A model generated the notes under the pieces. That model was given only the letters and a program-made list of their open reading frames with translations, was not told where the DNA came from and made no database searches. The translations under genes were made by a program, and so were the position numbers. A DNA stretch of 64,000 nucleotides from JAFDXJ01 sp038257845 (GTDB lineage Bacteria; Bacteroidota; Bacteroidia; Chitinophagales; Chitinophagaceae): the NCBI GenBank assembly GCA_038257845.1, contig JBBSQL010000001.1, positions 238,917-302,916 on the forward strand, read 5' to 3'. Shown here piece by piece: positions 45,968-55,059 of the stretch. Position 1 is the stretch's first letter. Each line of letters opens with the position of its first letter.

Positions 45968-48460
45968 ATGAATAAGTTCAATTGGCAAAAATTATTTCCA
46001 CATTTAATTGCAATTGCCATCTTTATAATAGTCGCTGTCGTCTATTGTAAACCTGCTTTGCAGGGAAAAGTATTGCAGCAGGGTGACCTGGCACAATGGG
46101 TCGGCATGAGCAAAGACCAGCAAAATTACATGGATTCAAATGGCCATGCACCTTTATGGACGAATGGGATGTTTAGTGGTATGCCGGGCTATGTAATCTT
46201 AGGATATAGCAATAATTATATCGCGCCATATTTTATCAATATCATTTCTCTTTTTCTCCCCTCCCCGATCAACTTTTTTTTCATTGCTTGCATTTGTTTT
46301 TATTTTTTAGCCCAGGTATTTAAAATAAATCCATGGGTCAGTATTATCGGCGCATTGATGTACGCGTATGCGACATATAATCCCATTATCATTTCTGTAG
46401 GTCATGTTACAAAAATGTATTCCATTGCGTTTATGCCGGGAATCATTGCTTCAATTCAACTTATTTATAATAAAAAATATTGGGTTGGTGCTGCGCTCAC
46501 TGCATTATTTACTGCCGCGCTCGTGGCAGAAAATCATTACCAGATTATTTATTATACGATCATCATCATTGCCTTTATGGGCGTTGCATTTATCATCCGC
46601 ACTGCAAGAGAAAAGAACTTCAAACATTTGATCACAGCGATCTGCTTTGCTTTATTGGCAGGTTTAATCGGCGCGGCTACTAGTGCCGTTTCATTATTGC
46701 CAAATTTTGAATACGCAAAAGAAACTATACGAGGTGGCAGTGACCTGATGACGAATGCTGGTGATTCAACAAAAGCTTCCACCGGACTGAATGAGGATTA
46801 TGCATTCAGTTATAGTTTGTATAAAAGCGAACCTTTTGTAATGCTTGTGCCACGTATGTTTGGTGGCAGCAGCGGGAATGCAGAATTAGCCCAGGAAAAG
46901 TCCAAAGCGATCAGTGCCCTGCAAGAAATGCCGCAACAATTAGCGCAACAACTTGGTTACCCGAATTATTATTGGGGAGGAATAAATGGTGTTGGAACAG
47001 CGGGTCCGCCTTATGCAGGCGCGATCATTTGTTTTCTTGCAATTGTTGGATTTGTAATACTCGATGACAAGTATCGCTGGTGGATGCTTTCCTGTTGTTT
47101 ATTAACCATTGTTATGAGTTGGGGAGGATATTTTAAAGGCTTCAATGGTTTACTGCTGGAGTATTTGCCGATGTATAATAAATTCAGGGCGCCGAGTATG
47201 ATCTTAGTTGTGCCAACACTACTCCTGGGTCTTACTGCAACCTTAGCGCTTGATAAAATTATTTTCAGGATACAAGATAAAAAAGCCTTTTTAGAAAAAT
47301 ATAAAAAGGCATTGTATATAATGGCGGGTATTTTTGTATTTCTGCTCTTTTTATATTTCAGCTTTGATTTTACTTCTCAACAGGATACTTATATGTTGCA
47401 GCAGGTAAATAAAATGGAAGACCAGATCAAAACGCCCATTCAAAATTTCCTGCATGCATTACAGGACGACAGGCGATCACTTTATCTCGATGATCTGTTA
47501 CGTTCTTTATTTTTTGTAGCCATTGGTGCAATTATGCTCTGGTTGTTTTTAAAAGAAAAAGTAAAAGCAAATATTGTATTACTTGTGATTGGAATTTTTT
47601 CTTTCATTGACATCATGATCATTGATGTGAAATATTTAAACAGTGACCAGTATATTACGAAAGACGATTATGAAAATATTTTTCAGCCAACGAAAGCAGA
47701 CCAGCAAATAATGCAGGATAAAAGTTTTTATAGAGTGCTGGATCTCAGGCATGGCGGACTTTCCGGGGCATTTAACCAGGGTGCATTGACCGCTTATTTC
47801 CATCATTCTATTGGTGGTTATCACCCGGCCAAATTAAGCATCTACCAGGACCTCATAGAAAACCAGCTCTTGAAATTTCCCAATTGTTTGCCTGTATTAA
47901 ATATGCTGAATACAAAATATATTATTACGGCAGAAGATGTGCCGCAATTGAATACGGCTGCTTTGGGAAATGCCTGGTTTGTACCAAATGTTCAATATAC
48001 AAATGGGCCAAAAGAAACCATGGATGCATTAACGAACTTTAATCCGGCACAAACAGTTTTAGTGGAACAAACTTTTAAAAATGTAATGCATCAACCCGCA
48101 GCTTATGATTCTTCTGCGCGCATTGAAATGATTTCCAACAGGCACGATACCGTCACATATAAGTCAGTAACAAAAGCAGAAATGCCTGCAGTATTTAGTG
48201 AGGTGTATTATAGTGAAGGATGGAATGCATATATAGATGGAAAGAAAACTGATTATGCAAAAGTTGATTATGTTTTAAGAGGAATCATGATACCGGCCGG
48301 TACACATAACATTGAATTCAGGTTTGAACCGGAAAGTTTTGCGTTGGGTTGGCGAATTACAGCAATCAGTTCAATTGCTATTGTCCTGTTATGCATCATC
48401 TCGATATTCTTTTTTTATAAAGAAAAAAAGAAACAAAAAGCTATAACGATTCAAACATAA
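45968..48460 (+). CDS. YfhO family membrane protein
   Basis: Large polytopic protein of about 830 residues from the Met at 45968. The N-terminal half has many helices and a large first loop (LQQGDLAQWVGMSKDQ, then NGMFSGMPGYVI) as in GT-C type glycosyltransferases; the C-terminal 250 residues form an extracytoplasmic domain (VFSEVYYSEGWNAYIDGKK) before a final helix. YfhO is linked to glycosylation of lipoteichoic acid in Bacillus; here it heads a glycan island. Exact acceptor unknown. Confidence 0.85.
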   Translation: MNKFNWQKLFPHLIAIAIFIIVAVVYCKPALQGKVLQQGDLAQWVGMSKDQQNYMDSNGHAPLWTNGMFSGMPGYVILGYSNNYIAPYFINIISLFLPSPINFFFIACICFYFLAQVFKINPWVSIIGALMYAYATYNPIIISVGHVTKMYSIAFMPGIIASIQLIYNKKYWVGAALTALFTAALVAENHYQIIYYTIIIIAFMGVAFIIRTAREKNFKHLITAICFALLAGLIGAATSAVSLLPNFEYAKETIRGGSDLMTNAGDSTKASTGLNEDYAFSYSLYKSEPFVMLVPRMFGGSSGNAELAQEKSKAISALQEMPQQLAQQLGYPNYYWGGINGVGTAGPPYAGAIICFLAIVGFVILDDKYRWWMLSCCLLTIVMSWGGYFKGFNGLLLEYLPMYNKFRAPSMILVVPTLLLGLTATLALDKIIFRIQDKKAFLEKYKKALYIMAGIFVFLLFLYFSFDFTSQQDTYMLQQVNKMEDQIKTPIQNFLHALQDDRRSLYLDDLLRSLFFVAIGAIMLWLFLKEKVKANIVLLVIGIFSFIDIMIIDVKYLNSDQYITKDDYENIFQPTKADQQIMQDKSFYRVLDLRHGGLSGAFNQGALTAYFHHSIGGYHPAKLSIYQDLIENQLLKFPNCLPVLNMLNTKYIITAEDVPQLNTAALGNAWFVPNVQYTNGPKETMDALTNFNPAQTVLVEQTFKNVMHQPAAYDSSARIEMISNRHDTVTYKSVTKAEMPAVFSEVYYSEGWNAYIDGKKTDYAKVDYVLRGIMIPAGTHNIEFRFEPESFALGWRITAISSIAIVLLCIISIFFFYKEKKKQKAITIQT

Positions 48461-48487
48461 ACCAATTTTTTTTATAAAACCGGTCAA

Positions 48488-49180
48488 ATGATTGTTGGAA
48501 AAGGCATGGTGGCAAAGGGTTTCAGTAGTTATGAAAAAAATGATGACGTACTCATTTTTGCTTCAGGCGTTTCCAATTCTGCCAATACTGATCCTTTGCA
48601 ATTTGAAAAAGAACATGTATTATTACTGGAAAATATTATTCAACATCCCGGTAAAAAATTAATTTATTTCAGTACTTGCAGTGTGTATGATGTATCACTT
48701 CGAAACGCGCCTTATGTACAGCATAAACTCCGGATGGAATCTCTGATAGAAACGGCACATACAAATTATCTCCTATTCAGGGTTTCGAATATTGCCGGCA
48801 AAACAAATAACCCACATACGGTTTTAAATTATTTTTACAATCATATAATCGAGGGTTCGCATTTTGATTTATGGGAAAATGCGCAGCGCAATATTATTAG
48901 TATGGAGGATATATTTAAAATTTGCAAAGGAATCATTGAAGACAGCCTTTTCAAAAATGAAGTTATTAATATTGCAAACCCGGAAACGTATGATGTAAAA
49001 TATATTGTATCGGAACTGGAAAAATTTACAGGTAAAAAAGCAAACTATACATTGATACAAAAGGGCGGCGGCCCACTGATAAATTTAAGTAAAATAAAAA
49101 ATTACATTACACAATCTGGCATACAATTTAATGATGAATATCTTCAAAAAGTATTGCAAAATTATTTTGAAAAATCATGA
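48488..49180 (+). CDS. NAD-dependent epimerase/dehydratase-like (SDR) protein
   Basis: 230-residue Rossmann-fold protein, shorter than typical sugar epimerases. A compact N-terminal VGKGMVAKGF dinucleotide motif, an FSTCSVYD segment (Ser/Tyr region) and RVSNIAGKTNNPHTVL are visible; the usual YxxxK reads YVQHK. Likely modifies a nucleotide sugar for the glycosyltransferases nearby. Its stop overlaps the start of the next gene by 4 bases. Confidence 0.75.
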   Translation: MIVGKGMVAKGFSSYEKNDDVLIFASGVSNSANTDPLQFEKEHVLLLENIIQHPGKKLIYFSTCSVYDVSLRNAPYVQHKLRMESLIETAHTNYLLFRVSNIAGKTNNPHTVLNYFYNHIIEGSHFDLWENAQRNIISMEDIFKICKGIIEDSLFKNEVINIANPETYDVKYIVSELEKFTGKKANYTLIQKGGGPLINLSKIKNYITQSGIQFNDEYLQKVLQNYFEKS

Positions 49181-50352
49181 CGTACCGGCGTGCAAAAATA
49201 AAACTTACTTTAGAGCAGATAATCGTTTTCCCTTTTATGTTTGCCGGTAAATTTTATGGAAAAATTGCGCCTTTAAAAAATAAAACAAATCTTTTTCTTT
49301 TTTTTCCAAATGCGGATATCGGTGGTGCGCCTCGAGTGAATGCGGATATTACGAGTTGTGTACAAGATGCGAAACCACTCATTATTTTTTCAAAAAAAGC
49401 AGTGAACAATCAATTTTTGCATTTATATAAAATGGATGGCGTACAGATTTTAGACGTCCATCGTTTAATTGATAAAAAAATATTTCATTTCATTAATTTC
49501 TTTTATAGAGGAGTCATTGCATCCTGGATCAACCAGTCAGAAAAGCCGGTAGTATTTGGTGGTGAAAGTTTATTCTTCTACAAAGTAATTCCGCATATCC
49601 GAAAAAATATACTCTGCATAGAGCTTAGCCATTTACCCACCTGGTTGCCTTACAACATTGGTTTTATTGACAGAATTAATCAACGAATTTTCAGTACAAA
49701 AAAATTGAAAGAAACTGTTGAATCCCAATACAGGGAAAATAATCTTGCGAAAAAATATTTTGAAAAGTTGTGCTTTGTTGATAATGCTATTGATATTCCT
49801 ACAATAAATCTCATTGAAAATGAACAATTGGAAGTTGTATTTATAGGCCGTGGCGCTCCACAAAAGCGCGTTCATTTAATTGCTGCTATGGCGCAAGTTT
49901 TGAATAGACAGAAAGAAAATATTCATTTTACTTTTGTTGGTGATGTTGAAAATTCCATCAAAACAAATGAATATCCTTATTGCCATTTTTTAGGAAATAT
50001 TCATGATGAAAAAAGAATGGCTGAAATTTATTCAGCAAGTCATGTATTAATCCTGGCATCTGCATTTGAAGGTTTACCATTGGTTGTCATGACAATGATG
50101 GCGTATGGCAAACCAGTTATATCAACTGCTGTGAATGCTATCCCGGATTATATTATGCACGAAAAAAATGGGTTACTAATTTACGAAACTGAGGAAAATA
50201 AAATTGTTGAGCAAGGTGTACATTATTTGAAAATGCTCAATAAAGACAGGCAACTTTTAAAAAAACTTGGTCAAAATAGCCGGTCAATTGCAATAGAAAA
50301 ATTCAGCAGGGGAAAATTTTGTGAAACGTATAGAAAATTATTATTGCAATAA
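49177..50352 (+). CDS. glycosyltransferase family 4-like protein
   Basis: 391-residue GT-B enzyme. The donor-binding half is clear: VVFIGRGAPQKRVHLIAAMA, HFTFVGDVEN, HFLGNIHDEKRMAEIYSASHVLILASAFEGLPLVVMTMMAYGKPVIST (given as family landmarks) with the E-x7-E type motif around EGLPLVVME-like residues. N-terminal domain is divergent. Co-translated with the SDR gene; converges on the minus-strand glycan operon. Confidence 0.85.
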   Translation: MTYRRAKIKLTLEQIIVFPFMFAGKFYGKIAPLKNKTNLFLFFPNADIGGAPRVNADITSCVQDAKPLIIFSKKAVNNQFLHLYKMDGVQILDVHRLIDKKIFHFINFFYRGVIASWINQSEKPVVFGGESLFFYKVIPHIRKNILCIELSHLPTWLPYNIGFIDRINQRIFSTKKLKETVESQYRENNLAKKYFEKLCFVDNAIDIPTINLIENEQLEVVFIGRGAPQKRVHLIAAMAQVLNRQKENIHFTFVGDVENSIKTNEYPYCHFLGNIHDEKRMAEIYSASHVLILASAFEGLPLVVMTMMAYGKPVISTAVNAIPDYIMHEKNGLLIYETEENKIVEQGVHYLKMLNKDRQLLKKLGQNSRSIAIEKFSRGKFCETYRKLLLQ

Positions 50353-50354
50353 AT

Positions 50355-51299
50355 CTAATTTATAGCGGGTGTATTTTTTTTAAAAGAAAGAAACATTGCA
50401 GCTTTAGAAGAAAAGCCATTCTTTAAAAGACCGGATGGATATTTTTTTTGATCATTCAGCATGGAAACCAATACAGTCGGCCATTTGCGCGGAACATACT
50501 GTTCTAATTCTGCTTCATTTTTTATTTGCATATTCCTGAACAAGCGCCACCATGCATCATAGACCCAAATATTTTTTAATTTTTGCAACCCATTTTTTTC
50601 CAGCATGTGAAGTCCTTCCGGTAATTCTACCAATGGATTTAGAAAACAAGCATTTGTCACCTGCGAATCACTCAAACCAATACAGATTAATGGTTCATTT
50701 ATATGATTGATTTTTTTTTCTTTTGATAAAACGCTTATATAAAAATCAACATCCACCAGCCACTTTAATTGTTCGTCAAAACGTTCCATGATACTTTTAT
50801 GGATCAGCGTAACACTGGGTGGCCCAATCATATTTTTGGCATAAAGTGTATATGGTTCCGCCGTTATTTTTGCTTTCCAGGAATTAGAAATAGCTGATTT
50901 TTTTGCAACTTTATTTTCTTCATCAATACTTTGGTAATCACAAAATATAAATTTCTTACTATCATTCATTCTTGCTGCAAAAGTCGCGAGACTGTTTTTA
51001 TTTGCAAACCAGTCGTCATCATGCATAATCTTTATCCATTCCCCGGAGGCCTTATCAATACAGGCGTTCCAGTTAGCAGGCGTTCCGAGTACAATAGTAT
51101 TTTTAAAATATTTTAAAGGAAATTTTTCTTTAAAAGTATCAACCATTTTTTGCACTGAATCATCCGGGCTGTCATCTGTAATGACCACTTCAAAATCTTT
51201 GAAAGTTTGTGTTGCTATACTTTCCAGTAAGCGCTGTAAGGAATGCATACGTTTGTATGCAGGAATGCAAATAGTTATGGCAGGTTTTGCATTTTTCAT
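50355..51299 (-). CDS. glycosyltransferase family 2
   Basis: 314-residue GT-A enzyme. TICIPAYKRMHSLQRLLESI begins the domain, VVITDDSPDDSV and IMHDDDWFANKN carry the nucleotide- and metal-binding Asp residues. No membrane helix is obvious. It overlaps the methyltransferase gene upstream by 4 bases. Last gene of the four-gene minus operon 53930 to 50355. Confidence 0.88.
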   Translation of the reverse strand: MKNAKPAITICIPAYKRMHSLQRLLESIATQTFKDFEVVITDDSPDDSVQKMVDTFKEKFPLKYFKNTIVLGTPANWNACIDKASGEWIKIMHDDDWFANKNSLATFAARMNDSKKFIFCDYQSIDEENKVAKKSAISNSWKAKITAEPYTLYAKNMIGPPSVTLIHKSIMERFDEQLKWLVDVDFYISVLSKEKKINHINEPLICIGLSDSQVTNACFLNPLVELPEGLHMLEKNGLQKLKNIWVYDAWWRLFRNMQIKNEAELEQYVPRKWPTVLVSMLNDQKKYPSGLLKNGFSSKAAMFLSFKKNTPAIN

Positions 51300-52042
51300 G
51301 AAACATGTTTAACCATAATGATTCCTGTATTATCAATTCTTTGCAATAATGGTTTATATTTTTGTGCATCAAAATATTCAATGACTGCTTTTTTCGCTCC
51401 TTCCCAATGTCCGAAATCATCAATGATTAAGATACCTTTATCAAGAAGCAACGGATATAAAATATTCATTTCAGTTTTGGTAGATTCATACCAGTCGGTG
51501 TCTAATCGAAGCAACGCAATATTACCAGGTTGTGTGTGAGGCAAAGTATCTTCAACTTTTCCTTTTACATACTGCAATAAATTCTCAGGATAACTTGTTG
51601 AACGTAAATTATTTTTCACTTCATCTATCGGCGAAAAACACCAGATAGAATCTTTCGTTTCTTTTTCCTGGCTGGAAAGCAATGCTGCCGCGGATTCCCC
51701 GGCAAACGATACATCATTCTCCGATGGTGTGCTCATACCTTCGAATGTATCATATAGAAATATTTTCCGGTTATTTATTTTCTTTTGCAAAAGCGTAAGC
51801 GCTATCATCATTGAACTCCCACCTTTCCATACACCACATTCTACAAAATCACCGGCAATATTATTTTCTAAAATATAAATAACAGAACTATGTAGAGCAT
51901 ACATTCTTTCAATGGATGTCATCGTAAATGGCTTGCATTTTTCATACAAATCTAAAAAATCCTTTTCCAGGATGATGTCCTGCGGGTAAGGCAAGTTTTT
52001 ACTTTTTTTCCCGGTAAGTATATTTAAAATTTTCCCTTTCAT
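51296..52042 (-). CDS. TylF/MycF-family O-methyltransferase
   Basis: 248-residue SAM-dependent methyltransferase. Marks are DFVECGVWKGGSSMMIALTL (SAM loop), IFLYDTFEGMSTPSE, LLRLDTDWYESTKTEM and LIIDDFGHWEGAKKAV (metal-binding Asp pair). The family methylates sugars of antibiotics; here the neighbours suggest O-methylation of a surface glycan. It overlaps genes on both sides by 4 bases. Confidence 0.87.
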   Translation of the reverse strand: MKGKILNILTGKKSKNLPYPQDIILEKDFLDLYEKCKPFTMTSIERMYALHSSVIYILENNIAGDFVECGVWKGGSSMMIALTLLQKKINNRKIFLYDTFEGMSTPSENDVSFAGESAAALLSSQEKETKDSIWCFSPIDEVKNNLRSTSYPENLLQYVKGKVEDTLPHTQPGNIALLRLDTDWYESTKTEMNILYPLLLDKGILIIDDFGHWEGAKKAVIEYFDAQKYKPLLQRIDNTGIIMVKHVS

Positions 52043-53220
52043 AAATTTTTTATTTTCGTTTCTATCGCCTGAAGTTGATTCAAGGTATGCAATTTATTTC
52101 CATGCAATGACCTTGCTTTTTGCCAAGCATTTTTTCCAGCAAGATCAATTTCCGCAGAATTATTTTTTAAATGAATTATTTTTTCGGCAAATTTAGCCAA
52201 AGAAAAATCCTCAATTAACCAACCCGCATCATCTTCAATAAATTCAGGCGCACCACCTGCGCCATCAAAGGCGATTGAAGGAATTTGAAGAAATGCTGCA
52301 TCCAAAACAACTAATGGATAAGGATCTTCGCGGGAAGTCAATAAAAATATATTAGCGGGCATTAAATTATTTTTATCAAAAGGTATTTTCCCGGTAACCG
52401 TTATATGTTGCTCCAGTTTTTTTTCTTTTATTAGATTTTTCATGCTCCTTTCAAAAAGCGCGTCTGTATAATTTCCCATCCACACAAAATGAATAGAAGG
52501 CAGATTCTTTGTTACCAAAGCACAAATTTCAACAAAGTAATCAAAGCCTTTGCGCAAATCCGCTGTGCCCATACCAAATACTAAAAATTTATTTTCCGGA
52601 ATTTTGTATTTTTTAAAAAATAATGCTGCATGATTTTTTTTGTCCTGCTCCGGCATGTCAACATCATAGCCTGGAAAATAATAATTCAATGATAAGATTT
52701 TCTGCTGCGGAATTTGGTGATTTTGCAAAAGGTTCTCCCTTACAATATTTGAAGGCGCAATAAACAAACTGGAATATAAAAATGATTTTTGAGCTTCACC
52801 ATTTTTTGCAAAAAAAGAAATCACATTTTCTAATTCGTGTACAAATGTAATAACAGGAATATTTTTTTTATAAAATATTTGAGCGAGGCTACCATTGGTT
52901 ATTGTATTATTAAAAACAAAATCATACCCGTTGGAGGAAAGTGAAAGTCTTAACTTTTTTAATGACATTCGCATTTTCATAGCTGCTTTTTTCAGCATAC
53001 TCTTTTCTTTTGTATAGCCTGCTGGTTTTAGTATGCGTGTTTCTCCCAAATTTTTAAAGTTTTCTTCCAGTGGTCCGCCACGTGATAATAGAATATGAAT
53101 CTCCCACAGGTCTTTTTCACGAATAAATTTCAGCAAATGCAACAACATCACTGGCGCACCGGTCAGCGAGGCATCATTGCTGATAAATAGGACTTTATTT
53201 TTTGGGTGTTTCGATTTCAC
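52039..53220 (-). CDS. glycosyltransferase family 4
   Basis: 393-residue GT-B enzyme. N-terminal VLFISNDASLTGAPVMLLHLLKFI is typical of group 1 transferases; the donor domain has VFGMGTADLRKGFDYFVEI, VWMGNYTDALF, ITVTGKIPFDKNNLMPANIFLLTSREDPYPLVVLDAA with the ExxP-type acidic pair. Second gene of the minus-strand glycan operon. Confidence 0.88.
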   Translation of the reverse strand: MKSKHPKNKVLFISNDASLTGAPVMLLHLLKFIREKDLWEIHILLSRGGPLEENFKNLGETRILKPAGYTKEKSMLKKAAMKMRMSLKKLRLSLSSNGYDFVFNNTITNGSLAQIFYKKNIPVITFVHELENVISFFAKNGEAQKSFLYSSLFIAPSNIVRENLLQNHQIPQQKILSLNYYFPGYDVDMPEQDKKNHAALFFKKYKIPENKFLVFGMGTADLRKGFDYFVEICALVTKNLPSIHFVWMGNYTDALFERSMKNLIKEKKLEQHITVTGKIPFDKNNLMPANIFLLTSREDPYPLVVLDAAFLQIPSIAFDGAGGAPEFIEDDAGWLIEDFSLAKFAEKIIHLKNNSAEIDLAGKNAWQKARSLHGNKLHTLNQLQAIETKIKNL

Positions 53221-53228
53221 TTAAACAA

Positions 53229-53930
53229 TTATTTTTTCCTGGCTAAAACTATATTATTCAGGTAAAGCGTTTCGTCATTTGGCAATATTTTATTTAAAAA
53301 CAATCCCCAGGCATTTGGAAGAAAAACGAATAAACCTTTATACAACCAACGAAACAGGAAAAAATTTCCCATTATTTTTTTCGCGTGGTTGTAATTGTAT
53401 AATACTTTTAATTGCGTAAGCGCCAGCCGGTAATTCCCTGATTTTTCAAAACTTACCATTTCAAAGCCTGCTTTTTCCAATAAACTTTTCAAAGCGAATT
53501 GAGAATAACGCGCATAATCAAAAGGCACTTCATGTTCATTCCAAACGAATGGGCAGGTCAATAAAATAAGGCCATTTTTTTTCAATACACGAGCCAATTC
53601 CAATAAAATTTCAGGCAGGTTAAAAACATGTTCAACAACTTCGCTGCATAAAACGGAATCGAAATGCCCATTTTCAAAAGGAAAAGTCTTGCCGTCATAA
53701 AATACATCTATCAATTCATTTTCATGCGGATGCCCTTCATTGTAATAATCCATGCCAATATATTCATCTACGTGAAAAAGCGATTCATAAGGCTTTGAAC
53801 CGCAGCCAAAATCCAGCAAACGCCCACTGAGCGCGGGCGCGAACTTTTCCATTTTCTTTTTCAATTCCTTCCGGATGATATAAAATGGATGGAAAATATT
53901 GGGATTGAAGTCCCGTGTGATTTCTTTCAT
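53229..53930 (-). CDS. class I SAM-dependent methyltransferase
   Basis: About 233 residues from the Met at 53930 (MKEITRDFNPNIFHPFY); the upstream frame to 54002 is unlikely. SAM motif I is RLLDFGCGSKPYESLF, motif II region YIGMDYYNEG, and DSVLCSEVVEHVFNLPEILLEL carries motif IV. First gene of the four-gene minus operon, so it presumably acts on the same glycan or lipid carrier. Confidence 0.85.
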   Translation of the reverse strand: MKEITRDFNPNIFHPFYIIRKELKKKMEKFAPALSGRLLDFGCGSKPYESLFHVDEYIGMDYYNEGHPHENELIDVFYDGKTFPFENGHFDSVLCSEVVEHVFNLPEILLELARVLKKNGLILLTCPFVWNEHEVPFDYARYSQFALKSLLEKAGFEMVSFEKSGNYRLALTQLKVLYNYNHAKKIMGNFFLFRWLYKGLFVFLPNAWGLFLNKILPNDETLYLNNIVLARKK

Positions 53931-54067
53931 GAGCGTTTGATGCAAAATAATATGCCAAAAATAAATGAACTTTTGAATGAACGAACCACAATGAGCAAAC
54001 AAGTGTATTTTATTTTATTGTTTCTTTGCTTCTTTTATAAATAAGTGTGCTATGAATTCATCTAAAA

Positions 54068-54988
54068 ATGAATAATCAAATAAAAATATCGCTGGTTATT
54101 TGTACGTATAACCGGGACAAATATTTACCGGAAGCACTGGAAAGTATCCATTTACAGGATGCTTCAAAAGATTTGTTTGAATTAATTATTATTGACAACA
54201 ATAGTACAGATAACACAGCATCCATTTCAAAATCATTTATAAAAAACAACCCGGATCTGTATACGGCCTATTATTTTGAAAAAAACAAAGGGCTTTCTTT
54301 TGCACGCAACCGCGGTATTACAGAAGCCGCAGCTCCTGTGATCGCTTATGTGGATGATGATGCAATACTTTCTCCCGGCTATATTCAGCACCTGGCTTCA
54401 TTTTTTGATGCATATAATGATGCAGTGGGAAGTGGAGGCAAGGTAATTCCAAAATATGAAAGTGGCCAACCGCCAAATTGGATGAATAAATATTTAAATG
54501 GCTTTGTAGGGAATCATGATTTAGGTGAAAATATTAAGGCGTATTCAAAAAAAATGAAGTATCCGCCAGGATGTAATATGGCTTATAAAAAAGAAATTTT
54601 ATTGCAAGCCGGCGGCTTTAATAATGACCTGAAATTTCGAAGTGATGACAAATACATTTTTCATCGAATAATAGAAATTAGCGATCAAATTTATTATGTG
54701 CCCGGAGCATGGTTATTTCATTATATAGATGCGGACAGGCTTTCATTCGAAAATTTTAAAAAACTGTTTTTAAAAACAGGCAATGAAGAAAAAATCAGGA
54801 GTCGAAGCGAAGGCGGCAGTTTTGCAGCGTTTAAAAAAGGCATTGAATTTATTTTTAAATTCAAAGTTTCATTGCTTTTATTCTTTATTTTCTTTTTGAG
54901 AGGAAAGGCTATTAAAGGGAAATATGTTGTCTTATCGCAATGGTTTACTTTAAAAGGTTTTTTTAAAAAAGAGGTATTTGTGCGATAA
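54068..54988 (+). CDS. glycosyltransferase family 2
   Basis: 306-residue GT-A enzyme. ISLVICTYNRDKYLPEALESI, LIIIDNNSTDNTASIS, FARNRGITEAAAPVIAYVDDDAILSP (DDD metal motif) and the GGFNNDLKFRSDDKYIFHRI acceptor region are seen. A hydrophobic C-terminal segment (KVSLLLFFIFFLRG) suggests membrane association. Divergent from the methyltransferase operon and followed by a bidirectional terminator. Confidence 0.9.
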   Translation: MNNQIKISLVICTYNRDKYLPEALESIHLQDASKDLFELIIIDNNSTDNTASISKSFIKNNPDLYTAYYFEKNKGLSFARNRGITEAAAPVIAYVDDDAILSPGYIQHLASFFDAYNDAVGSGGKVIPKYESGQPPNWMNKYLNGFVGNHDLGENIKAYSKKMKYPPGCNMAYKKEILLQAGGFNNDLKFRSDDKYIFHRIIEISDQIYYVPGAWLFHYIDADRLSFENFKKLFLKTGNEEKIRSRSEGGSFAAFKKGIEFIFKFKVSLLLFFIFFLRGKAIKGKYVVLSQWFTLKGFFKKEVFVR

Positions 54989-55011
54989 AAATTTATTCGT
55001 CTTTGACATAA

Positions 55012-55046
55012 AAAAAAGGGCAAACTTTAAGTTCGCCCTTTCATTT
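55012..55046. terminator. bidirectional terminator between GT2 and the DUF2723 gene
   Basis: AAAGGGC (55015-55021) pairs with GCCCTTT (55035-55041), with an inner AACT/AGTT extension across one mismatch. An A-run precedes and a T-rich segment follows. It lies between two convergent genes. Confidence 0.7.
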
Positions 55047-55059
55047 TTATAATAATCAT